Shown here: one piece after another, positions 1 to 4,619 of the stretch
Numbering within the stretch: the stretch's first letter is position 1
Layout: each line of letters opens with the position of its first letter
Assembly: GCA_026990045.1 (NCBI GenBank)
Contig: JALSIK010000042.1
Span: forward strand, 1-5,892
Direction: 5' to 3'
Length of the DNA: 5,892 nt
DNA from: Chromatiales bacterium
GTDB taxonomy: Bacteria; Pseudomonadota; Gammaproteobacteria; CAMYNG01
Position numbers and translations under genes: made by a program
The notes under the pieces: generated by a model
The model's database searches: none
What the model was told of the DNA's origin: nothing
What the model saw: only the letters and a program-made list of their open reading frames with translations

Positions 1-401
1 TCGCCGCGCACCACCTCGTACTGATCCGTTCCCACCGAAACGGGCTTCCTGGGTGCGCTGCCCTTCTTGATGATGCCCAGGGCCTCCAGCCGGCGCAGCT
101 CGCGGTACTTCTGCTCGATGGCCATCTCCGACTGCTTGCGCGCCTTGTTGGCCAGCTTGGTGGCCTTGGCCTCGTCACCGGCTGCCAGGGCCTTCTCGGC
201 CTTCTTGATGATCTTGCCGGTATCGCGCCAGGCATAGCCTTCCCGCTTGGCCCGGGCATAGGCCTCCTTGGCCGCGGCGATGGCCTGTTCCGCCGACGAC
301 CCCGCCGCCGGCGCCTCCTCCTCCGGGCCGGCGCAGCCGGCAGCCAGCAGGGCCACCAGCACCAGGAATCCCAGCAGTTTCAACGGATGCGTTGTTTTCA
401 T
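1..401 (-). CDS. Lipoprotein with SoxXA-binding-like helical region and probable LysM domain (C-terminus cut by window edge)
   Basis: Leftward partial gene; 133 codons are visible and the C-terminus lies beyond position 1. The ATG at 401 is preceded by GGAG about 10 bases upstream. Residues 1-23 form a lipoprotein signal: a Lys-containing start, a Leu/Val-rich core and LLAAGC with the lipidated Cys at 23. The next residue is Ala, not Asp, which favours outer-membrane sorting. Residues 37-105 are Ala/Lys/Glu-rich and predicted helical, with WRDTGKIIKKAEK near 58-70, an ALAAGDEAKA turn near 71-80 and LANKARKQ near 83-90. I recall this pattern from SoxXA-binding (SoxK/SAXB) proteins and DUF4398 lipoproteins. 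The last visible residues, QYEVVRG followed by Asp or Glu, match the opening strand of LysM peptidoglycan-binding domains (YxVxxGD). A role anchoring or scaffolding at the envelope is inferred. The Sox link rests on memory of the family and no sox gene is visible. Confidence is high for a lipoprotein and moderate for the domain names. Confidence 0.75.
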   Translation of the reverse strand, partial: MKTTHPLKLLGFLVLVALLAAGCAGPEEEAPAAGSSAEQAIAAAKEAYARAKREGYAWRDTGKIIKKAEKALAAGDEAKATKLANKARKQSEMAIEQKYRELRRLEALGIIKKGSAPRKPVSVGTDQYEVVRG

Positions 402-448
402 TGGTGTGAGCTCCAGCGTTGTACTCGTGAGTGTTATATGTTCTTTCT

Positions 449-469
449 GCCGGGACCCCGCGTCCCGGC
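449..469. repeat. GC-rich perfect hairpin in the leader of the LysM-type lipoprotein gene
   Basis: GCCGGGAC (449-456) and GTCCCGGC (462-469) form an 8-bp perfect stem around a 5-base loop. It sits 48 bases upstream of the lipoprotein start. On the leftward strand it is followed by AGAAAGAA rather than a T-run, and on the rightward strand by GCAGG, so it is not a standard intrinsic terminator. It may be an attenuating or stabilising leader hairpin, or a DNA-level palindrome. Confidence 0.5.
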
Positions 470-507
470 GCAGGTACTTCCGCGCGGCCGCACCCCTGCC
501 ACCGGCA

Positions 508-544
508 TTGACCTGAAACTATCACCGGCCGCACAGCAGGTCAA
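508..544 (-). promoter_or_regulatory. Probable sigma70 promoter of the LysM-type lipoprotein gene, flanked by an 8-bp inverted repeat
   Basis: Read leftward, TTGACC (544-539) is followed after exactly 17 bases by TAGTTT (521-516), preceded by TGA as an extended -10. The -35 box lies inside TTGACCTG (544-537). Its exact inverse, CAGGTCAA (515-508), starts immediately after the -10 box and covers the expected start of transcription near 509. The half-sites are separated by 21 bases. The expected leader to the ATG at 401 is about 108 bases and contains the hairpin at 449-469. A competing -10-like TATAAC at 438-433 has no recognisable -35. The promoter assignment is inference from motif spacing. 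Confidence 0.45.
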
Positions 545-556
545 GAAAGCCCCGCC

Positions 557-868
557 TCACCAGGCCGCCGTGCGGGCCCCCGCCAGCGCCCGCTGCCGCG
601 CCCGGTAGGCGGCGCGCCGGGCATCCAGCGCGAACACCCGGGCCTGGCGGTAATCACCGGCCTCCAGCTTCAGCCGCGCCTGCTCCAGCAGGACCCGGGC
701 CCGGCGCATGGGCAGCGGCGCGTAGCGGGCCGCGTCCACCTCTTCCGCCGCCCGCACCGCCTGGCGCGCGTTGCTCATTTCCTGCACCGGCACAGCGGTG
801 GCGCAACCGGCCCCGGCGAGTATCAGGCCGGCCATCACGGCACGCCGCAGGGGGAACTTCAAGGTCAT
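557..868 (-). CDS. DUF4398-type small lipoprotein
   Basis: Leftward gene of 103 codons from the ATG at 868 to TGA at 557-559. An in-frame TTG at 877 would add three residues and has GGGA 7 bases upstream, while the ATG has no clear ribosome site, so the start is uncertain. The N-terminus has two Arg (8-9), a short hydrophobic stretch and LAGAGC with Cys at 22. Position -3 of this lipobox is Gly rather than the usual Leu, so lipidation is likely but not typical. The mature part, from about 27 to 95, is Ala/Arg-rich and helical: a MSNARQAVRAAEE helix, then LEQARLKLEAGDYRQA and a third helix with ALDARRAAYRAR. This is the pattern of DUF4398 lipoproteins, which commonly neighbour OmpA/Pal-like or LysM proteins. 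A structural or accessory envelope role is inferred; no enzymatic motif is seen. It is followed after 155 bases by the co-oriented LysM-type lipoprotein, which carries the same helix-hairpin pattern. Confidence 0.72.
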   Translation of the reverse strand: MTLKFPLRRAVMAGLILAGAGCATAVPVQEMSNARQAVRAAEEVDAARYAPLPMRRARVLLEQARLKLEAGDYRQARVFALDARRAAYRARQRALAGARTAAW

Positions 869-910
869 GAAATTCAAGCGATTTTCCCGTATCCGGGCGG
901 CACCATGCTG

Positions 911-939
911 AACCTAGCACCGGCACCGGGGACTGTCAA
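911..939 (-). promoter_or_regulatory. Probable sigma70 promoter for the DUF4398 lipoprotein gene
   Basis: Read leftward, a consensus -35 TTGACA (939-934) is followed after 17 bases by TAGGTT (916-911) with TGC in front of it, an extended -10. Transcription would start near 904, leaving a leader of roughly 27 to 36 bases. The -35 box lies within the short palindrome CTGTC-AA-GACAG (933-944), which could be an operator. The architecture matches the promoter-like element at 508-544. Confidence 0.55.
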
Positions 940-971
940 GACAGGGGCGGGGGGGTTCCCGGGCACCGTGC

Positions 972-980
972 TGGTAGAAT
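972..980 (+). promoter_or_regulatory. Probable extended -10 promoter of the arsC-wrbA-DUF2069 operon
   Basis: TGGTAGAAT (972-980) is an extended -10 element with five of six bases matching the consensus hexamer. No convincing -35 lies 16-18 bases upstream, where the sequence is a G-run, which is compatible with an extended -10 promoter. Transcription would start near 987, about 23 bases before the GTG start at 1010, with AAGGA (996-1000) as ribosome site in between. Confidence 0.5.
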
Positions 981-1009
981 GGCTGCGCGGAAAATAAGGA
1001 ACAAATGCC

Positions 1010-1357
1010 GTGTCCGTCATCATCTATCACAATCCCCGCTGCACCAAGTCGCGCCAGACGCTGGCCCTGCTCAGGGAACGGGGCATCGAGCCGGAGGTGG
1101 TGGAATACCTCAAGACCCCGCCCGACGCCGCCACCATCGGGCGGCTGCTGGGGATGCTCCACATGAGCCCCCGTGACCTCATGCGGCGCAAGGAACAAAT
1201 CTACCGGGCGCTGGGGCTGGACGACCCGTCCCTGGACGACGAGGCGCTCATCGCGGCCATGGTGGAACATCCCGTGCTCATGGAGCGGCCCATCGTGGTC
1301 AACGGCGACCGGGCCGCCATCGGCCGGCCGCCGGAGCAGGTGCTGGAGATCCTGTAG
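1010..1357 (+). CDS. arsC: ArsC-family (glutaredoxin-dependent type) arsenate reductase-like thiol reductase
   Basis: 115 residues, starting at GTG with AAGGA 9 bases upstream. The ATG at 1005 is out of frame. The fold is the thioredoxin-like ArsC/Spx family: an IYHNPRCTKSRQTL opening with the catalytic Cys at 11, EYLKTPPD near 33-39, then HPVLMERPIVV at 87-97 and IGRPPEQVLEIL at the C-terminus. Compared with E. coli ArsC (Cys12, Arg60, Arg94, Arg107), the equivalents here are Cys11, Arg59, Arg93 and Arg106, so the known catalytic and oxyanion-binding residues are all present. It ends near the conserved core without the C-terminal tail of the plasmid enzyme, as is usual for the chromosomal type. 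Family knowledge: reduction of arsenate to arsenite in the cytoplasm with glutathione and glutaredoxin. No arsR, arsB or acr3 is adjacent, and the operon partner is a quinone reductase, so a general redox role is equally plausible. Its stop codon abuts the wrbA start. Confidence 0.9.
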   Translation: MSVIIYHNPRCTKSRQTLALLRERGIEPEVVEYLKTPPDAATIGRLLGMLHMSPRDLMRRKEQIYRALGLDDPSLDDEALIAAMVEHPVLMERPIVVNGDRAAIGRPPEQVLEIL

Positions 1358-1957
1358 ATGCCCGTGGAGATCCTGGTGCTCTATTACAGCCGCCACGGCG
1401 GCACCGCCGCCATGGCCCGCCAGGTGGCGCGCGGGGTGGAGTCGGTGGCCGGTGCCGGGGCCTGCCTGCGCACGGTGCCGGAAGTGTCCGCCCAGTGCGA
1501 GGCGGTGGCCCCGGCGGTGCCCGAGGAAGGCGATCCCTACGCCACCGCCGAGGACCTGGCCCGCTGCGACGGCCTGGCCCTGGGCAGCCCCACCCGGTTC
1601 GGCAACATGGCGGCACCGCTGAAGCACTTCATCGACAGCACCTCGGACCTGTGGCTCAGCGGGGCCCTGGCCGGCAAGCCCGCGGGGGTGTTCACCTCCA
1701 CCTCCACGCTGCACGGGGGCCAGGAGACCACTCTCTTGTCCATGATGCTGCCGCTGCTCCACCACGGCATGGTGCTGGCGGGCCTGCCCTACTCCGAGGC
1801 CGCTCTCACCACCACCACCACCGGCGGCACCCCCTACGGACCCAGCCACGTGGCGGGGCCCGACGGCCGGCCGCTGAGCGAGGAGGAAAAGGCCCTGTGC
1901 CGGACCCTGGGCCGGCGCCTGGCCGGCCTCGCCCTGCGCCTGCGGGAGCCGGTGTGA
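1358..1957 (+). CDS. wrbA: WrbA-type NAD(P)H:quinone oxidoreductase (FMN flavoprotein)
   Basis: 199 residues, close to the 198 of E. coli WrbA. The ATG follows the arsC TAG directly and has GGAG 9 bases upstream inside arsC. It has a flavodoxin-like fold. The N-terminal strand ILVLYYSRHGGT gives the FMN phosphate loop (about 11-16), GSPTRFGNMAAPLKHFID lies at 77-93, HGGQETTLLSMMLPLLHHGM at 119-138, and GGTPYGPSHVAG at 156-167. These are the family's flavin- and quinone-site signatures, including the paired His (135-136). Known role: two-electron reduction of quinones with NAD(P)H, avoiding semiquinone formation, as a cytosolic tetramer. Five consecutive Thr (151-155) are encoded by a pure (ACC)5 run just before GGTPYG. 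The gene's last four bases are shared with the DUF2069 start. The identification is confident; the regulator is not visible. Confidence 0.93.
   Translation: MPVEILVLYYSRHGGTAAMARQVARGVESVAGAGACLRTVPEVSAQCEAVAPAVPEEGDPYATAEDLARCDGLALGSPTRFGNMAAPLKHFIDSTSDLWLSGALAGKPAGVFTSTSTLHGGQETTLLSMMLPLLHHGMVLAGLPYSEAALTTTTTGGTPYGPSHVAGPDGRPLSEEEKALCRTLGRRLAGLALRLREPV
1808..1822 (+). repeat. (ACC)5 trinucleotide run within wrbA
   Basis: Five perfect ACC units encode Thr151-Thr155 directly in front of the conserved GGTPYG segment. Length changes here would stay in frame. It is short and probably of no functional consequence. Confidence 0.8.
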
Positions 1958-2343
1958 GGCCCTGCCTTCCCTGGCGCGTGCTGGCCCTGGCCGGTCACCT
2001 GGGGCTCCTGGGCTGGCTCCTGCTCTGGTTCACCTGGCTGGCGCCGCCCCAGCACACCCCGGTGGCGGTGGCCCTGGTGGGCTTCGCCGGTCCGCTGCTG
2101 CTGCCCCTGCGCGGGCTGCTCCACGGCCGTGCCTACACCCATGCCTGGACCAGCCTGCTGTCGCTGCTCTACTTCACCCACGGCGTGGTGCTGGCCTGGG
2201 CCGAGCCCGGCGAACGGGCCTGGGCCCTGGTGGAGGTGGCCCTGAGCCTGGCCCTGTTCACCGGCACCGCGTGGTACGCGCGGTGCCGGGCCCGGCAGGC
2301 GGGAATCACGGGGGCAGCAGGCGGCGGACGAAGGGGATCGTGA
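1954..2343 (+). CDS. DUF2069 inner-membrane protein
   Basis: 129 residues. The GTG start at 1954 overlaps the wrbA stop as GTGA, and GGGAG lies 5 bases upstream, which fixes the start. Four hydrophobic segments are visible at about 8-28, 36-54, 64-82 and 89-107. Between the second and third lies PLRGLLHGRAYTHAW, followed by SLLYFTHGV; this is the signature of DUF2069, a family of unknown function. The C-terminal tail after the last helix (about 108-129) is Gly/Arg-rich and cytoplasmic by the positive-inside rule. Its last 38 bases lie on top of the 3' end of hda on the other strand. It is the third gene of the arsC-wrbA operon. I know of no experimental role for this family and propose none. 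Confidence 0.85.
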   Translation: MRPCLPWRVLALAGHLGLLGWLLLWFTWLAPPQHTPVAVALVGFAGPLLLPLRGLLHGRAYTHAWTSLLSLLYFTHGVVLAWAEPGERAWALVEVALSLALFTGTAWYARCRARQAGITGAAGGGRRGS

Positions 2344-2986
2344 GCCGGCGCTGGGCCGCCAGCGAGGCCTCGTCCAGCCGCTCCAGCAGGGCGAACAGGG
2401 CCGCGGGTTCGCGGGGGCAGCGGCGCAGCAGGTAGTCCGCCACCTCGGGCGGCAGCTCCAGGCCCCGGGCCCGCGCCCGCAGCACCAGGGCCCGGGCCAG
2501 GTCGGCATCGGCCAGGGGATGCAGCCGGAACACCGGCCCCCAGGCCAGGCGCGAGGCCAGGTCCGGCAGGCGCACGTCCAGGGCGTCGGGGACCGCGCGC
2601 GCCGCCGCATACAGCCGCCCGCCGCGCTCGCGCATGGCATTGTAGAACCGGAACAGGGCCCGCTCCCAGCCGGGGTCCCCGGCCACCGCCTCCAGCTCGT
2701 CGAGGCACACCAGCTCCAGCGCCTCCAGGCCCTCCAGCACCTCCGGCGCAAGGCCGGGGCCGGAGCCCAGCGGCAGGTAGGCGCAGCGGCCGCCGGCGCC
2801 GTGGGCCGCGTGGCAGGCGGCCTGCAACAGGTGGCTCTTGCCGCTGCCCGCCCCGCCGGCGAGGTAGACGAAGGGCTCCGACCCGCGGCGCAGGGTCTCC
2901 ACCAGGGCGCCGTTGGCCCCGGCCACGAAGGTGTCGAAGGTGGCGCTGCCGGTGAGCGCCAGGGGCAGGGGAATCTGGGCCGCCAT
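2306..2986 (-). CDS. hda: Hda, DnaA regulatory inactivator (AAA+ protein)
   Basis: 226 residues from the ATG at 2986, whose A is also the last base of the preceding gene's TGA. QIPLPL at residues 4-9 is the beta-clamp-binding motif of Hda. Walker A GGAGSGKS spans 44-51 (Lys50), and Walker B is LVCLDEL at 92-98 with Asp96-Glu97. The box VII arginine is in LASRLAWG (Arg146), and sensor II in PREPAALFALLERLD (Arg192). The C-terminus AQRRLTIPFVRRLL is characteristic of the family. There is no DnaA-type DNA-binding domain, which separates it from DnaA. Established role: with the DNA-loaded sliding clamp, Hda stimulates ATP hydrolysis by DnaA after initiation and so prevents re-initiation. It is the last gene of a four-gene overlapping operon with membrane and lipid genes, and converges on DUF2069 with overlapping ends. 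Confidence 0.92.
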   Translation of the reverse strand: MAAQIPLPLALTGSATFDTFVAGANGALVETLRRGSEPFVYLAGGAGSGKSHLLQAACHAAHGAGGRCAYLPLGSGPGLAPEVLEGLEALELVCLDELEAVAGDPGWERALFRFYNAMRERGGRLYAAARAVPDALDVRLPDLASRLAWGPVFRLHPLADADLARALVLRARARGLELPPEVADYLLRRCPREPAALFALLERLDEASLAAQRRLTIPFVRRLLPP

Positions 2987-4056
2987 CAGTCCGCCGGGGG
3001 TCCACCGCCGTAGAGCCGGCTCTCGCGGTAGCGGGAACCGGCATGGCGCAGCAGCACCGCGATGACCGCCGCCACCGGCAGGGCCAGCAGCACGCCGAAG
3101 AAACCGAACAGCTGGCCGCCCGCCAGCACCGCGAAGATCACGGCCACCGGGTGCAGCCCGATGCGATCGCCCACCAGCAGCGGGGTCAGCACCATGCCCT
3201 CCAGGGCCTGGCCCACGCCGAACACCGCCGCCACGTAGGCCAGGTACAGGGGATCGTGGAACTGGAACAGGGCCGCCAGGCCGGCGGCGGTGAGGCCCAC
3301 GATGAACCCCAGGTAGGGCACGAAGCTCACCAGCCCCGCCAGCAGGCCGATGAGCAGGGCCAGTTCCAGCCCCACCAGCCACAGGCCCACGCTGTAGACC
3401 GCGGCCAGGGCCAGCACCACCAGGAGCTGGCCGCGGAGGAAGGCCGACAGCACCTCGTCCGATTCCTGCGCCAGCTGCACCGCCACCGGCTCCAGCCGCC
3501 GCGGCAGCAGGTCGCGCACCCGGGCCACCAGCAGGTCCCAGTCGCGCAGCAGGTAGAAGGTGACCACCGGGATGAGCACCAGGTTGGCCAGCCACGCGGC
3601 CAGCGCCAGGCCCGAGCGGGTGACCGAGGCCAGCACCTGCCCCGCCAGCGAGCCCGCTTCCTTCCAGTGGGCCTGGAGCGCGGCCTTCACCGCCCCCAGG
3701 TCCAGGGCCGCCGGTTCCAGGCCCAGCCGCGCCGCCAGCGCCGGCAGCCCTTCGCGCTCCAGCCAGTCCAGCGCCGCCGGCAGGCGCTGGAACAGCACCG
3801 TGACCTGCTGCTGCAGGGCCGGCAGCACCAGGACCAGGACCGTCACCGCGAGGGCGGTGAGCACCACGAACACCACCGCCACCGCCGCGGTGCGCGGCAG
3901 TTTCCATTCCTCCAGGCGGTCCACCAGCGGATCGCCCAGGTACGCCAGCACCGCCGCCACCATGAAGGGGGTCAGCACCGGCGCCAGGAGCCAGAACAGC
4001 CCGCCGGTGACGAGCAGCCCGGCCAGCATCCACCACTTCTGCGATTCACTGATCAT
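2986..4056 (-). CDS. AI-2E family transporter (PerM/YdiK type)
   Basis: 356 residues, close to the 353 of E. coli PerM. The ATG at 4056 overlaps the preceding TGA as ATGA, with a GGGGG ribosome site 7 bases upstream. Hydrophobic segments are at about 9-29, 30-41, 57-79, 148-170, 208-230, 231-262, 270-295 and 303-336, consistent with the eight-helix family topology. A long polar region (about 81-145) lies between the third and fourth. Family signatures are VLSAFLRGQLLVV (202-214), LVSFVPYLGFIVG (242-254) and EGMVLTPLLVGDRIGLHP (286-303), followed by LAGGQLFGFFGVLLALPVAA (311-330). The family was named after E. coli TqsA, an autoinducer-2 exporter, but includes Na+/H+ antiporters and many proteins of unknown substrate, so the name should not be read as quorum sensing. 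The cytoplasmic C-terminal tail is short and charged. Confidence 0.9.
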   Translation of the reverse strand: MISESQKWWMLAGLLVTGGLFWLLAPVLTPFMVAAVLAYLGDPLVDRLEEWKLPRTAAVAVVFVVLTALAVTVLVLVLPALQQQVTVLFQRLPAALDWLEREGLPALAARLGLEPAALDLGAVKAALQAHWKEAGSLAGQVLASVTRSGLALAAWLANLVLIPVVTFYLLRDWDLLVARVRDLLPRRLEPVAVQLAQESDEVLSAFLRGQLLVVLALAAVYSVGLWLVGLELALLIGLLAGLVSFVPYLGFIVGLTAAGLAALFQFHDPLYLAYVAAVFGVGQALEGMVLTPLLVGDRIGLHPVAVIFAVLAGGQLFGFFGVLLALPVAAVIAVLLRHAGSRYRESRLYGGGPPAD

Positions 4057-4619
4057 GCGGTGTCCCCCTTTTCGCGCACGGCCCGCACCAGGCGCCGGCC
4101 CCACTCCCACACGTAACCGGCCCCCGAGGCCACGGTGGTGCCCAGCACGATGTAGATCATCAGCGTGATCACCTGCGGCGGCACCGGGACCCCCGACAGG
4201 CCCAGGAGCAGCACCACCACCAGCAGGATCTGGAACACGGTGTTGAGCTTGCTGGCATAGCTGGGCCGGATGTCCAGCCGCTCCACCAGGTACTGGTAGG
4301 CCACCGCCCCCACCACGATGATGACATCGCGGCCGATGACCGCGGCCACCAGCCACGCGGGCAGGTGCCCCTCCCAGCCCAGGGTCAGGTACACCGCCAG
4401 CATGAGCAGCTTGTCGGCGAAGGGGTCGAGGAAGGCCCCCAGGCGCGAGCGCCAGCCGAAGCGCCGCGCCAGGTAGCCGTCGATGCCGTCGGAGATGCCG
4501 GCGGCGGCGAACAGGACCAGGGCCCAGCCGAAGTCCCCCTCCACCAGCAGCAACGCCACCGGCGGCACGAGCAGGATGCGCAGGACAGTGATGAGGTTGG
4601 GCAGGTCGCGCAGGTTCAC
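4053..4619 (-). CDS. CDP-alcohol phosphatidyltransferase (PgsA-like integral membrane enzyme)
   Basis: 188 residues. The GTG start at 4619 overlaps the DUF2066 stop as GTGA; the next residues, NLRDLPNLITVLRILLVP, are the typical family N-terminus, which supports this start. The full catalytic signature D-x2-DG-x2-AR-x8-G-x3-D-x3-D is intact at Asp44, Asp47, Gly48, Ala51, Arg52, Gly61, Asp65 and Asp69. Further membrane segments are at about 15-40, 71-93, 97-111, 127-143 and 148-168. SKLNT at 123-127 resembles the KxxT element of phosphatidylglycerophosphate synthases. The enzyme transfers a phosphatidyl group from CDP-diacylglycerol to an alcohol in the inner membrane; glycerol-3-phosphate (PgsA) is the likeliest acceptor. 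I leave the symbol blank because many gammaproteobacteria also carry a separate pgsA beside uvrC. It is the second gene of the operon. Confidence 0.9.
   Translation of the reverse strand: MNLRDLPNLITVLRILLVPPVALLLVEGDFGWALVLFAAAGISDGIDGYLARRFGWRSRLGAFLDPFADKLLMLAVYLTLGWEGHLPAWLVAAVIGRDVIIVVGAVAYQYLVERLDIRPSYASKLNTVFQILLVVVLLLGLSGVPVPPQVITLMIYIVLGTTVASGAGYVWEWGRRLVRAVREKGDTA

Noticed and set aside
449..469. Hairpin considered as the intrinsic terminator of the DUF4398 gene.
   Set aside because: No T-run follows on the leftward strand (AGAAAGAA instead), and it lies closer to the next gene's start than to the stop at 557.
1010..1357. An arsenic-resistance operon.
   Set aside because: No arsR, arsB, acr3, arsA or arsH is present; the neighbours are wrbA and DUF2069, a conserved chromosomal arrangement.
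914..1849. A 311-codon leftward open frame opposite arsC and wrbA.
   Set aside because: Composition is His/Gly/Gln/Arg-rich with no recognisable domain, and both arsC and wrbA are confidently coded on the other strand.
2306..4036. A leftward open frame extending hda upstream by about 350 codons through the AI-2E gene.
   Set aside because: The extension is Gly/Ala/Pro/Arg-rich nonsense typical of GC-rich shadow frames. The real hda start is the ATG at 2986, followed directly by the clamp-binding motif, and the AI-2E frame is clearly the coding one upstream.
2986..4056. A quorum-sensing (autoinducer-2) exporter.
   Set aside because: The family name comes from one member. Nothing in the window supports AI-2 as substrate, and many members transport other substrates or are uncharacterised.
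3043..4116. A 357-codon rightward open frame opposite the AI-2E gene.
   Set aside because: It is extremely Gln/His/Arg-rich, the typical reverse image of a Leu/Ala/Val-rich membrane protein in GC-rich DNA.
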